62,349 nt of DNA, taken from contig NZ_FPJO01000010.1 of the NCBI RefSeq assembly GCF_900119365.1, positions 213,816 through 276,164 of the forward strand, read 5' to 3'. Shown piece after piece: positions 43,107 through 52,635 of this stretch (position 1 is its first letter; every line of letters starts with the position of its first letter). The position numbers and the translations under genes were made by a program. Under the pieces are notes generated by a model. The model was not told the origin of the DNA. It saw only the letters and a list, made by a program, of their open reading frames with translations, and did not search any database. Origin of the DNA: Streptomyces atratus (GTDB lineage: Bacteria; Actinomycetota; Actinomycetes; Streptomycetales; Streptomycetaceae).

Positions 43107-43670
43107 ATGCGACGCCACATCACCCGCAGCACCCCCGGCCACCGCATCGGCCCGTGTCCGCCTCTTCCCGGCACGACAGCTCACGACCAGGGCTGGACCG
43201 CCGATCTGCGGTTCGCGATCCACTGCTCCGTGGCGCTCCTCGGGCTGCTGCTGGCCGTCGACACGGCGGCCGGCCGTCTCGGCTGGCCGCGCGTCCTGCT
43301 GTGGACCGGACTGGCCGCCCTGTTGTGTGCGGTCCTGGTGCCGCCACGGGTCCGCGCGGGTGCCGGATGGCTCTCTTCCCGGGGCCTGTTGCGCGAGCGG
43401 ACCGTGCGCACCGACCGGCTCGTCTCGGTGCGCTGGTCGGACGGCGTGGCCCAGCGCATGGTGCTCCTTGACGCCGACGGCCGCCGGGTCGAGGTCGACC
43501 CGGCGGTGTTCCTCGCGAACCCGGCACTGTGGCACCGGCTGAACGAGGATGCCCGCGGCTGCGTGGAGCGCGGGACGCTGCGGTGCGGGGTGACTGCACT
43601 GCGGCAGCTGGCCGACCGCATCGACCGCAGGCACGCGCGCACGGTGTTCACGATCTCCGGACTGGAGTAA
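43107..43670 (+). CDS. Small membrane protein of unknown function
   Basis: The 187-residue product has two adjacent hydrophobic helices (FAIHCSVALLGLLLAVDTAA and VLLWTGLAALLCAVLVP) and a C-terminal soluble beta-rich part (ERTVRTDRLVSVRWSDGVAQRMVLLDADGRRVEVDP) that resembles a PH-like fold. I do not recognise a named family. TAGTGT lies 7 nt before the ATG with no ribosome binding site, so it is probably leaderless. It sits between two decayed regions but has normal codon use and an intact frame. Confidence 0.65.
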   Translation: MRRHITRSTPGHRIGPCPPLPGTTAHDQGWTADLRFAIHCSVALLGLLLAVDTAAGRLGWPRVLLWTGLAALLCAVLVPPRVRAGAGWLSSRGLLRERTVRTDRLVSVRWSDGVAQRMVLLDADGRRVEVDPAVFLANPALWHRLNEDARGCVERGTLRCGVTALRQLADRIDRRHARTVFTISGLE

Positions 43671-43868
43671 CCACCCCGCACAGTGGCGCCGTTGCGGGGG
43701 CATGACCCGGATACGGCTGACGCACCCTGAATGGGCCCGCGCCCTCCCTCACGGCACCGGCGGCTCCGGCGCACGAGGAATCACTACCAGGGAAATACAA
43801 GGGGGCCGTGCGCCTGCACGCGACTCGGGCGCCGCCAATTCATCCTCATCGTTTTCGTTTGACACCGT

Positions 43869-44302
43869 GTCATCGAGCGCAGTGACGACACCACCAACAG
43901 GTTGGTCGATGAGGGTTTCTACCTCTACGGGTTCAAGGCGGTCAACTCCTCGACCGGTGGCGACAAGCCGCTGGTCTGGTTCGTCACCGACGACTACGCG
44001 ACGACTGCGGACATCACTTGGCAAGAGGAGTACCAGGCCTACACCTCACGCAGAGAGATCATCCCCGAAGGCGCGATCAGCGGCATCAACAGCTACGACA
44101 TCGCCCTCGGACAGACCCTGACGGTCGACAACATGTCCGGTACCGGCACGATGGGGGCAGTCCAGGCTCGTCGCGCCGCATCACGGTCGACAACGAAACG
44201 ACCCGGCCCCTCACATCCGTTCAGGAGCCCGGGGTCATCCCGTGGCGGGTCTGCGGCGCATCCGGGTCACGCCCCTTGTGCGATCCCACCACCGCGGCTT
44301 GA
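43869..44302 (+). pseudogene. Decayed small conserved protein (unnamed family)
   Basis: The frame encodes VIERSDDTTNRLVDEGFYLY, then GGDKPLVWFVTDDYATT and EEYQAYTSRREIIPEGAI, which I recognise only loosely as a family of unknown function found in some actinobacteria. No start codon or ribosome binding site fits the N-terminus, and a stop lies just upstream. Near 44160 the frame shifts: the plausible continuation SSRRITVDNETTRPLTSVQE with a natural-looking end is in the next frame. I therefore call it a pseudogene with lost start and a frameshift. Confidence 0.55.
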
Positions 44303-44355
44303 CCAAACTTGCCAAGTCCCCGTACATTCCCCGCACTTCGTTGACGAGTCCATTC

Positions 44356-45273
44356 GACGCGGGCACCGGCAAGGTGCTCGACAGCTACGACGACGTCAAG
44401 GCAGGCACCGGCAACAGCCAGTGGAACGGCCCGTCTCCGCTGGCCATCGACACCACCGCCTCGGGCAGCAGCTACTCGCTGCGCGACCCGAACCGGCCTG
44501 GCCTGAGCTGCGCCGACTACAGCACGGGCAGTGTCTTCACCAAGTCCAGCGACTCCTGGGGCACCGGCAACGCCTCCAGCAAGGAGACCGGCTGCGTCGA
44601 CGTCATGTGGGCGGCGCAGCACGAGTGGAACATGCTCAAGGACTGGCTCGGCCGCAACGGACACAACGGCAACGGCGGCAGCTGACCGGTCGAGGTCGGG
44701 CTGAACGACGTCAACGCCTACTGGGACGGCTCCTCGGTCTCCATCGGGCACAACAACGCCAACCAGTGGATCGGCGCGATCGACGTGGTGGGCCACGAGT
44801 TCGGCCACGGCATCGACCAGTACACGCCCGGCGGCGCCAACAACGAGTCCGGTCTCGGTGAGGCCACCGGCGACATCATGGGCGCCCTGACCGAGGCGTA
44901 CACCAATGAGCCGGCCCCGTACGACGACCCCGACTACACCGTCGGCGAGAAGATCGACCTGGTCGGCAACGGGCCGATCCGGATCATGTACAACCCGGGG
45001 CAGATCGGCGACCCGAACTGCTACAGCTCCTCGATACCCAACACCGAGGAGCACGCGGCGGCCGGTCCGCTCAACCACTGGTTCTATCTGCTGGCCGAAG
45101 GCTCGAACCCCGGCGGCTCCAAACCCACCAGCCCCACTTGCAACAGCTCGTCGGTCACCGGTGTCGGCATCCAGAGCGCGGGCAAGGTCTTCTACGGCGG
45201 AATGCTGCTGAAGACGAGCGGGATGACGTACAAGCGCTACCGTACGGCCACGCTGACCGCGGCGAAGAACCTT
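44356..45273 (+). pseudogene. Inactivated thermolysin-family (M4) metalloprotease
   Basis: The frame encodes the start of a mature M4 peptidase (DAGTGKVLDSYDDVKAGTGN), the zinc site AIDVVGHEFGHGIDQYTPGG with HExxH, and GLGEATGDIMGALTEAY with the third ligand. An in-frame TGA at 44683-44685 interrupts the domain just before PVEVGLNDVNAYWDG. The signal peptide and propeptide are missing upstream, and similarity stops after TLTAAKNL, so the last 30 or so residues are lost. It directly follows another decayed gene. Confidence 0.88.
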
Positions 45274-45673
45274 GCTGACCATCCGTCATGTTCCTTTTAC
45301 CGCACGCGAGATGGGGCGTTCCGGGCGCGTGTGCCTCGGTGACCCGGATGATTCACCCGGGAGCCGCATGAACGGGTCGCCCGCCGGGCATATGACGGAT
45401 GAGCGACAGGGGGTGGTGGCAGTGGGCCGCATCAGGATCGTCCGACGACCGCAGCTGCCGTCCCGGCCGCCGCCCCTCGACCTGAGGACCCCGTCCGGCC
45501 GCCCGCTGCCGTACTGAGCACGGGTCCATCCGCTGTCCGGGGCTACGGATCGCCCGCCCCGCTCGTCGGAATGCCAGGGGCCTCCTTCGGCGTGATGATG
45601 GGGCAGGAAGTCGTCGCGGCGGGCGGCAGCAGCCGGAGGCGTCGCGTCGGCCGATGCGGAAGGGACGGCCGCC
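45274..45673. other. Intergenic region without a supportable gene
   Basis: Nothing convincing is seen between the end of the M4 remnant and the DUF3048 gene; open frames here lack codon bias and recognisable motifs. The sequence is probably residue of the same deletion events. Confidence 0.5.
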
Positions 45674-46633
45674 ATGCACGCATCCCCGACGAGGAGACCG
45701 GCCTCGGTGCCGACGCTCGCGCTGGCGCTGCTCATCGGGGCAGTGGCCGGCTGCGGGGGCGGCGGGGGCACGGCCTCCTCGCCCAGCAGCGCCGTGCCGC
45801 CCACGTCCGCCGGAGCGCGCGCCCATGTGCTCGCCGCGAAGGTCGACAACGTCGGTCCGGCCCGCCCGCAGACCGGGCTCGACAAGGCGGACATCATCTA
45901 CGTGGAGCAGGTCGAGGCCGGTCTCAGCCGCATACTCGCCGCCTATTCCTCCCGGCTGCCGTCGGTGGTCGGCCCGGTGCGCAGCGCCCGGGAATCGGAC
46001 CTGGAGCTGCTCCGTCAGTTCGACCGGCCGACGTTCGCCTTCTCCGGGGCCCAGTCCAAGCTTCTCCCGGCCATCGCGGCGGCCCCGCTGGACCCGCTGT
46101 CCCCCGCGAAGGACCCCGACGCCTTCTTCCGGGGCAGCGGCCACGCGGCCCCGCACAACCTCTACCTGCGCCCCGGCAGGACATCGCAACCCACCACCGG
46201 GGTGAACGCGGCCGAGGACATCGGGCTGCGCTTCGCCACCGCCGCGCCGGGCGGCAGGTCCGTCGCCGCCCGTACGGTCCGCTACCCGGCGGCGAGCTTC
46301 GCGTTCACCTGGTCCGCCGAGCGGGGCCGGTGGCTCGTGTCCATGGACGGCGCCCCGGCCCTCACGGCCGAGGGGGCCCGGCTCGGCGCGGCCGATGTGG
46401 TGGTGCAGTACGTGACGGTACGCCCCTCGCTGTTCCGGGACCGGTGGGGCAGCACCTCCCCGTACACCGAGACCGTGGGCTCCGGCTCCGCCCTGGTGCT
46501 GCGTGACGGCAAGGAGTACGACGTCCGCTGGTCGCGGCCCGCGGCCGAATCCACTACCTCCTTCACCACCCGGGACGGCGAGCGGATGACCTTCGCTCCG
46601 GGCCAGGTCTGGATCGTCTTCGCCCAGAAGTGA
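45674..46633 (+). CDS. DUF3048 domain-containing lipoprotein (YerB-like)
   Basis: The 319-residue protein has a signal peptide with the lipobox AVAGC and a Gly-rich linker. The DUF3048 N-terminal domain follows (VLAAKVDNVGPARPQTGLDKADIIYVEQVEAGLSR), then VVGPVRSARESDLELL, and the C-terminal domain contains VVVQYVTV and FAPGQVWIVF. The family is exported and of unknown function; the fold around RSARxSD suggests carbohydrate or peptidoglycan-related binding (inference). The ATG is used as annotated by the clear signal peptide. Confidence 0.85.
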   Translation: MHASPTRRPASVPTLALALLIGAVAGCGGGGGTASSPSSAVPPTSAGARAHVLAAKVDNVGPARPQTGLDKADIIYVEQVEAGLSRILAAYSSRLPSVVGPVRSARESDLELLRQFDRPTFAFSGAQSKLLPAIAAAPLDPLSPAKDPDAFFRGSGHAAPHNLYLRPGRTSQPTTGVNAAEDIGLRFATAAPGGRSVAARTVRYPAASFAFTWSAERGRWLVSMDGAPALTAEGARLGAADVVVQYVTVRPSLFRDRWGSTSPYTETVGSGSALVLRDGKEYDVRWSRPAAESTTSFTTRDGERMTFAPGQVWIVFAQK

Positions 46634-46809
46634 AACGGCCGGCGGGCCCGGCCGCACCGGAGTTACGGGAAACCGCAGGGTGGCGGGTGCGGAGAACAGC
46701 ATCCGGTTCGGCGGCAATCCCCGTACCGGCGCCGGTCGCCGATTCCTAGCGTTGCCGGTGGGGCGCGGCGGACTTCCCGCGCCTCATCACAACGGCCGGG
46801 AGTCGGTTC

Positions 46810-47472
46810 ATGGAATTCGTCATTCTGGGTCTCCCCCAGGAACCCGCGGGCGGTGTGGCGGGCTGGGCAGCCGGCCTCGTCGACACCATGGGAGGTCCGG
46901 GAGCGGGCCTCGCCATCGCCCTGGAGAATCTCTTTCCGCCGCTGCCCAGCGAGGTGATTCTCCCGCTGACCGGGTTCGCGGCGGGGCAGGGTGTCATCGG
47001 TCTGGCCTCCGCGCTCTTCTGGACCACACTGGGTTCGGTGGTGGGCGCGGTGGTTCTGTACTGGATCGGAATGCTCTTCGGCCGCGACCGCATACATGCG
47101 ATCTGGGCGCGGCTTCCGCTGGTGAGGAGTTCCGATCTGGAGCGTACGGAACAGTGGTTCGCCCGGCACGGCACCAAGGCCGTCCTCCTCGGCCGTATGG
47201 TGCCGATCTTCCGCAGCCTCATCTCCGTGCCGGCGGGCGTGGAACGCATGTCGCTGCCGCTCTTCGTGGCACTGACCGCCGCGGGCAGCCTGGTGTGGAA
47301 CTCGGTGCTGGTGATGGCCGGTTACTGGCTCGGGGACCGGTGGGATCTGGTGGAGACCTATGTCGGGGTGCTGTCCAAGGCCGTTCTCGTCCTGGTCCTG
47401 GTGGCCTTCGCCGGGTACGTGGCGATGCGGTTGCGGCCCCGCGGCCGGGCACAGCACCGCCGGGTCCCGTGA
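46810..47472 (+). CDS. DedA family membrane protein
   Basis: The 220-residue membrane protein carries the DedA/VTT motifs: LENLFPPLPSEVILPLTGFAA, the GSVVGAVVLYWIGMLFGRDR segment and the FxRxxPxxR-like GRMVPIFRSLISVPAGVERM. Members flip polyprenyl phosphate or phospholipids and support membrane homeostasis. GGGAG precedes the ATG. It is followed by a two-component system that may respond to envelope state (inference). Confidence 0.9.
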   Translation: MEFVILGLPQEPAGGVAGWAAGLVDTMGGPGAGLAIALENLFPPLPSEVILPLTGFAAGQGVIGLASALFWTTLGSVVGAVVLYWIGMLFGRDRIHAIWARLPLVRSSDLERTEQWFARHGTKAVLLGRMVPIFRSLISVPAGVERMSLPLFVALTAAGSLVWNSVLVMAGYWLGDRWDLVETYVGVLSKAVLVLVLVAFAGYVAMRLRPRGRAQHRRVP

Positions 47473-47527
47473 GCCCGGCGTCCGGGGCCCGCGCTCCGGC
47501 GGTCTCCTCCGCCCGGTCGGAACGATC

Positions 47528-47556
47528 TTGCCGTGATCATGCCGCGCGGTTAGGGT
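47528..47556 (+). promoter_or_regulatory. Vegetative-type promoter of the second two-component system
   Basis: TTGCCG (47528-47533) and TAGGGT (47551-47556) are spaced by exactly 17 bp, a good HrdB-type promoter. The GTG start at 47565 lies 8 nt after the -10, so the mRNA is probably leaderless. Confidence 0.65.
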
Positions 47557-47564
47557 CGGCAGGT

Positions 47565-48782
47565 GTGGAGGGGGACTTCGCGGACGGTGCGACCGGTCAT
47601 GTTCCGGGGCTGACCGGCCCGTGGCGCGAGGAGGCGGGGGACGCCGTGGCGCACCCGTATCCATGGCCCCGGAGAGCCGCGGGCGCGCTGCTCGGCTGCT
47701 TCACCGCCCTGGCCGGGCTGCTGTACTTCGCCGTACCGGGCGCGCTGTCGCTGCCGTTCGCGCTGTGGCCGCGTACCCGGCCGCGCGCCCTGGCCCTGCT
47801 GAGCGCCGGGGCGCGTGGGCTCACCGGTCTGGAACGGGTCCGGCGCAGTGTCTTCTACGGTGACGTGTTCCCCGCGCACCATGCCTGCGACCGGGACGTC
47901 CTTCGCTATCTGGCCGCCCGCACCGGCGCGGGAATCCTGTTCGCCGGGGTGGTCGCACTGCTGGGGTACGGGGCCGTACTGGCCGGACTGCTGGCCTCGG
48001 GCATCGCCCGCGACCCCGCCGACTGGCTGCGTCTGCTGCCCCAGGCGGCACTCGGCGGTCTCCTGCTCTTCCTCGACCTCCAGGGGCTCTTCTCGCTGAA
48101 CGCACTCGACGCCCGGCTGGCACGCGATCATTTCGGGCCCTCCGAGCGGGAGTTGCTGAAGCGGCGGATCGCCGAACTGGCGGACAGCCGGGCCGGGGTG
48201 CTCCGGGCGGTCGACGCGGAACGCAGGCGCATCGAGCGCGATCTCCACGACGGTGTTCAGCAGCGGCTGGTGGCGCTGGCCATGCTGCTGGGCCGGGCCC
48301 GCCGCAACCGGACGCCCGAGCAGGCCGAGGCGCTGCTCCAGCAGGCCCACCAGGCCTCCCAGGAAGTCCTCACCGAACTGCGCGAAGTGGCCTGGCGCGT
48401 CTACCCTTCGGCCCTCGACGACCTGGGCCTCGAAGAGGCTCTCGGCGGGGTGGCCCAACGCTGCGGCATACCCCTGCACATGGAGTTCGCGCTGCCTCTG
48501 CCACTGCCCCGGCCGGTGGAGACCGCCGCCTACTTCGTGGTCTGCGAGGCCGTGACCAACGCGGCCAAGCACTCCGGGGCCACCCGCATCCGGGTGGCCG
48601 TCGAGGGCGACGGGGGCCAAGTGTCCGTGTCCGTGCGGGACAACGGCACCGGTGGCGCGGACCCGCTGGGCGGCGGACTGTCCGGGCTGCGCAGCCGGGT
48701 GGACGCGCTGGACGGCCGGCTGCGCATCGACAGCCCCTGCGGGGGCCCCACCACGATCACCGCGGAGTTGCCGTGCGCGTAA
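47565..48782 (+). CDS. Sensor histidine kinase (HisKA_3 type)
   Basis: The 405-residue kinase has two pairs of N-terminal hydrophobic segments (ALLGCFTALAGLLYFAVPGALSL and AGILFAGVVALLGYGAVLAGLLA, LGGLLLFLDLQGLF), then the phospho-acceptor RRRIERDLHDGVQQRLVALA and an ATPase domain with VVCEAVTNAAKHSG and GTGGADPLGGGLSGLRSRVDALDG. GTG at 47565 fits a leaderless transcript; GTG at 47646 behind AGGAGG is the alternative. It overlaps the response regulator gene by 10 nt. Confidence 0.88.
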   Translation: MEGDFADGATGHVPGLTGPWREEAGDAVAHPYPWPRRAAGALLGCFTALAGLLYFAVPGALSLPFALWPRTRPRALALLSAGARGLTGLERVRRSVFYGDVFPAHHACDRDVLRYLAARTGAGILFAGVVALLGYGAVLAGLLASGIARDPADWLRLLPQAALGGLLLFLDLQGLFSLNALDARLARDHFGPSERELLKRRIAELADSRAGVLRAVDAERRRIERDLHDGVQQRLVALAMLLGRARRNRTPEQAEALLQQAHQASQEVLTELREVAWRVYPSALDDLGLEEALGGVAQRCGIPLHMEFALPLPLPRPVETAAYFVVCEAVTNAAKHSGATRIRVAVEGDGGQVSVSVRDNGTGGADPLGGGLSGLRSRVDALDGRLRIDSPCGGPTTITAELPCA

Positions 48783-49417
48783 TGCTCGCCGAGGACTCGA
48801 CCCTGCTCAGAGAGGGCCTGGCCCTGCTGCTCGCGGAGGAGGGGCATGAGGTCCTCGCCTCGGTGGGTGACGGCACCGCTCTCGTCCGGGCGGTCGAGGC
48901 GGACCCGCCGGACCTGGTCGTCGTGGACATCCGGATGCCGCCCACCCACACCGACGAGGGGCTGCGGGCCGCGCTGGAGATCCGCGAGCGCTGGCCCCTG
49001 GTCGGTGTGCTGGTGCTCTCCCAGCACGTGGAGCGCAACTACGCGGTCCGGCTGCTGTCGCAGAACGCCGAGCGGGTCGGCTATCTGCTCAAGGACCGGG
49101 TCGCGCAGGTCGACGAGTTCCTGGAATCGCTGGAGCGGATCCACGCGGGCGGGGCGTCCATCGACGCTGAGGTCGTACGGCAGTTGGTGGTCCGGACCAC
49201 GCACGTCGACCCGTTGGCCAGGCTGACTCCTCGGGAGCGCAGCGTCCTGCAGGAACTGGCGCAGGGCCGCAGCAACGCGGCCATCGCCCAGCAGCTGCAC
49301 ATCTCGCTCAGTTCGGTCGAGAAGAACCTCAACGCGGTCTTCGAGAAGCTCGATCTGCCGCGCGCCACCGGCTACAGCAGACGAGTGCTGGCGGTCCTGC
49401 GCTATCTGGAGTCGTGA
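48773..49417 (+). CDS. NarL/LuxR-type response regulator
   Basis: The 214-residue regulator has a receiver domain (MLAEDSTLLREGLALLL, LVVVDIRMPPTHTDEG with the phospho-acceptor Asp, VLVLSQHVE, GYLLKDRV) and a LuxR HTH (LTPRERSVLQELAQGRSNAAIAQQLHISLSSVEKNLNAVFEKL). GTG at 48773 overlaps the kinase gene end, implying coupling. The target genes are unknown; DedA upstream is a candidate. Confidence 0.92.
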   Translation: MRVMLAEDSTLLREGLALLLAEEGHEVLASVGDGTALVRAVEADPPDLVVVDIRMPPTHTDEGLRAALEIRERWPLVGVLVLSQHVERNYAVRLLSQNAERVGYLLKDRVAQVDEFLESLERIHAGGASIDAEVVRQLVVRTTHVDPLARLTPRERSVLQELAQGRSNAAIAQQLHISLSSVEKNLNAVFEKLDLPRATGYSRRVLAVLRYLES

Positions 49418-49448
49418 CAGCGCCCTCCGGGGGCCGGCGCCGGCGCGC

Positions 49449-50356
49449 TCAGCTCCGCCGGGCGGCGGCGTACCGGCTCAGGAAGAGGGCCTCGACATGG
49501 GCCATGTGCTGGATCTCGGTGGGGTCGACGCTCTCGTTGGGGGGCGTGGATGAGGCACTGCGGTTCCTCCACGCCCATCAGGATGATCTCGGCCCGCGGG
49601 TACGCGCCGGCGAAGACGTTGCACAGCGGGATGGAGCCGCCCTGGCCGAGGCCGGCCATCGGGGACGAGGGCGGCGAGGGCGTCCGGGGCCGGCCCGCCG
49701 AACATCCCGGAGTGCGCCTCTCCCCGGAGCGTGGACACGGTCACCACCAGACTGGCGAGACCCCGCAGGGAGGTGGTCACGGTCGGCTGTCCCACGGCGG
49801 CGTTGCCCGTGTCGCAGATCAGCAGGGCGTCGGCCAGGAACTGCTCGCGGTGCCGCTCGACGTACGCCTCCATACCGCCGGCGCCCTGTTCCTCCGAGCT
49901 CTCGGCGACGAAGCGCAGCCCGACGGGCAGGTCGTCCCCGAGGGCCCGCAGTGCGGTGAGGTGCATGACGATGTTGCCCTTGCAGTCCGCGGTGCCGCGT
50001 CCGTACCAGCGGCCGTCGCGCTCGGTGAGCGTGAAGGGCGGCGAGGTCCAGGCGGCGTCGTCGAGCGGCGGCTGGACGTCGTAGTGGCAGTAGAGCAGCA
50101 CGGTCGGCGCTCCGGGCGGCGGCGGGCGGTGGCCGAGCACCGCGGCGCTGCCGTCGGGCGTCTCGGCGAGGTGCACGTCGTGGAGGCCCGCCTCGGTGAA
50201 GGCGTCGGCCACCCACTGGGCCGCCTTCCGGCACTCCTCGGGCGGGTACTGGCGGGGGTCGGCGACGGAGGGGATCGAGACCAGTTCGGTGAGATCCGCC
50301 TTGGCGCGGGGCATCAGGGCGGCGATCCGGTCGGCCAGTTCGTGCTCGCTCATCAT
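49449..50356 (-). pseudogene. M20 dipeptidase with internal deletion and frameshift
   Basis: From the ATG at 50356 (behind GGGAGACA) the product is a normal M20 peptidase: VLLYCHYDVQPP, YGRGTADCKGNIVMHL and ESSEEQGAGGM carry the metal and catalytic residues. After MFGGPAPDALAALV the frame jumps directly to the family's C-terminus, MAGLGQGGSIPLCNVFAGAY and GVEEPQCLIHAP, in another phase, so roughly 175-200 codons are missing. A run of six Gs at 49539-49544 has one base too many; correcting it restores NESVDPTEIQHMAHVEALFL and the natural stop at 49449. Confidence 0.9.
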
Positions 50357-50489
50357 TGTCTCCCGGTCGTCGGGTCCGGACCGGGTGGTCCGGTTCTCGT
50401 GGTCCTTCGGGCGTCGTCCTTCGGGGCGTCCGGGTTCAGCGCCGGACGGTGTTGTCGGTCCTGAGCCGGTCCACGGTCCTGTCGAACGC

Positions 50490-50653
50490 TTAGATCGTCA
50501 TCGCGAACTGGCACCACACGGCGAGGAATCCGAGCGGCTTCGACAGCCTCTCGCTGACCCATCGGTAGACACCGCCGTTCCACCCCGACGCCAGCTCGGC
50601 GGAGACCAGTGCCATCGGCATCAGGAACACGATCGCCGGGACGATGTACGGCA
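50490..50653 (-). pseudogene. Fragment of an APC-family amino acid permease
   Basis: The frame encodes VPAIVFLMPMALVSAELASG then GGVYRWVSERLSKPLGFLAV, matching the second and third helices of GadC/APC-type amino acid transporters, and stops after FAMTI. No start or other helices are present. It lies behind the M20 dipeptidase remnant in the same direction, so a peptide/amino-acid use locus has decayed. Confidence 0.75.
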
Positions 50654-51051
50654 CTCCTTGCGGCGGCAGAGCGGTGCTGGCGGGAAGGGGCGACGGAACT
50701 CATGCGGCACGCGTGCGGTCGCGTACGCCGCGGAGCCCGGGTGTACGGCCGCCCGGCGGGGCCGGGTGACGCGGCGTCGGCCGGTGCGGCGGCACCGGCG
50801 TGCCCTCGGGGAGGCCGGGATCGTGCAAGGGTCTTCGACTCGCCGTACGACGCTCCATCAGACCGTCCCTTTCACCCGAGCGGCTGGCCGGCAAGGGTAA
50901 ATTGTCATGGTTTCAGCACGTTCGCATCTTGGGCTTCCACCCGGAAGGGGCCGGATTTCCGGACCGGGTTCCGCGTCGGCCGTGCTTGATCGATGATGAA
51001 GCGGATGGCTGCCGTCCCCGGTACGGCACCGGTTCCAGGAAGGGGTTCCAT
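50654..51051. other. Intergenic region without a supportable gene
   Basis: I find no gene here. It includes the upstream region of the reductase gene at 51052; open frames have no family resemblance. Confidence 0.5.
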
Positions 51052-52380
51052 ATGCGGGAAACGACGCCGGACCGGTCTCCGTCGGACGTCCGGCCCGACC
51101 ACGGCCCTGACGAGGAGGCCCAGGTGATCGTGGTGGGGGCGGGGCCCGCGGGATCGGCCGCGGCCTTCCACCTCGCCAGGGCGGGTGTCGATGTCCTGCT
51201 GCTGGAGAAGTCCCGCTTCCCCCGGGAGAAGGTGTGCGGGGACGGCCTGACTCCGCGTGCGGTGCACCAGCTCATCAGGATGGGCGTCGACATCAAGGCT
51301 CCGGGGTGGACCCGTTCGCGCGGCATGCGCTGGGTGGCCGGGGACCATCAGGTGCACATCGACTGGCCCGCGCTCGGCCGCTACCCGGACTTCGGCCTCT
51401 CGCGCAGCCGGCACGATTTCGACGACATCCTCGCCCGGCACGCCGTCGCCGCCGGGGCGCGGCTGCGCAGCGGTGTGAAGGTGACCGAGCCCCTGACCGA
51501 CCGGGCCGGCCGCATCACCGGTGTCACCGCCACGACCGCGGAGAAGGAGCCCCTGGCCTTCCACTCGCCGATCGTGATCGCCGCGGACGGCGCCTCCGCC
51601 CGCCTCGCCCTCGCCATGGGTCTCCAGCGGGACAGGAACAGGCAGATCGCGACGGCCGCCCGCCGCTACTACCGCAGCCCCGAGCGCTCCCGGGAGGAGT
51701 ATCTGGAGCTGTGGGCCGACCTCCGGTTCCCCGGCGGCGATCACTTCCTGCCCGGCTACGGCTGGATCTTCCCGATGGGTGACGGCCGCGTCAACGTCGG
51801 TCTGGGTGCACTGCCGCACCGGCGGCACGGAAAGGCGGACCTGCGTGCCACCTTGGACGAGTGGCTGGCCCGTACCCCCGAGGCCTGGGGACTGCGCGAG
51901 GAGAACGCCGAGGGCCCGGTCCGCAGCGCGGCCCTTCCGCTCGGCTTCAACCGCCATCCGCTCTACACCCGCGGACTCCTGCTCGTCGGAGACTCCGGAG
52001 GCATGATCAGCCCCTGGAACGGCGAGGGCATCGGCCAGGCCATGGAGGCCGGCGAGGTCGCCGCCGAGACCGCCACTCTGGCCCTCGCCCTTCCGCGGGG
52101 GCCCCGGCGCGAGCAGGTGCTGCGCGGCTACCCCGTCGAGATGAACCGCCGCTGGGGGCGCTACTACCGCCTCGGCAACACGGCCGCCGACCTCGTCTTC
52201 AGCCGGTCCGGCTTCCAGCCCGTCCTCAACCGTTACGTCATGGGGTCGCCGTTTCTGCTGAACACCCTGGCCCGGCTGCTCACCAACCTCACGGACAAGC
52301 CCTCGCACGACCTGATCGACCATCTGCTCAACGGCGTCGTGCGCCTCGTACCGGAACCGAAGGTGCGGCGCAGGCGCTGA
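51052..52380 (+). CDS. Geranylgeranyl reductase family FAD-dependent oxidoreductase
   Basis: The 442-residue flavoprotein has an N-terminal FAD motif (VIVVGAGPAGSAAAFHLARAGVDVLLLEKSRFPREKVCGDGLTP) and the later GLLLVGDSGGMISPWNGEGIGQAMEAGEVAAE, both diagnostic for the ChlP/GGR family that saturates isoprenoid side chains of menaquinones or lipids. GWIFPMGDGRVNVGLG is also typical. GGAAGGGG precedes the ATG. Menaquinone side-chain reduction is a plausible role; no isoprenoid genes are adjacent. Confidence 0.87.
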   Translation: MRETTPDRSPSDVRPDHGPDEEAQVIVVGAGPAGSAAAFHLARAGVDVLLLEKSRFPREKVCGDGLTPRAVHQLIRMGVDIKAPGWTRSRGMRWVAGDHQVHIDWPALGRYPDFGLSRSRHDFDDILARHAVAAGARLRSGVKVTEPLTDRAGRITGVTATTAEKEPLAFHSPIVIAADGASARLALAMGLQRDRNRQIATAARRYYRSPERSREEYLELWADLRFPGGDHFLPGYGWIFPMGDGRVNVGLGALPHRRHGKADLRATLDEWLARTPEAWGLREENAEGPVRSAALPLGFNRHPLYTRGLLLVGDSGGMISPWNGEGIGQAMEAGEVAAETATLALALPRGPRREQVLRGYPVEMNRRWGRYYRLGNTAADLVFSRSGFQPVLNRYVMGSPFLLNTLARLLTNLTDKPSHDLIDHLLNGVVRLVPEPKVRRRR

Positions 52381-52635
52381 GACCGCGCGTGCGAACGGCG
52401 TACTGGGGAGGGCCCGTCGGCGCTCCCCGGTTACACCGCTCACCCAGCGGGCCGTAGCTGCCGTCGCGGTTCGGGTCGGTCAGCACCGCCTGGGCGCCCC
52501 AGCGGCCGCCCGCCCCTCTTTCAAAACCGCGGCAATGCCGCTCGGCAGGCAATCCTTCTGGACGTAGCCGCGCAACCCGACGACGCCGACGTGCGCGGCC
52601 GAAAGGCCGCTGACGGGGAGTTCCGCGGTCAGCTT

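Noticed and set aside
52393..52552. Minus-strand frame with RWGAQAVLTDPNRDGSYGPLG
   Set aside because: Composition suggests a gene fragment, perhaps of a VOC-type protein, but similarity is too weak for a call.
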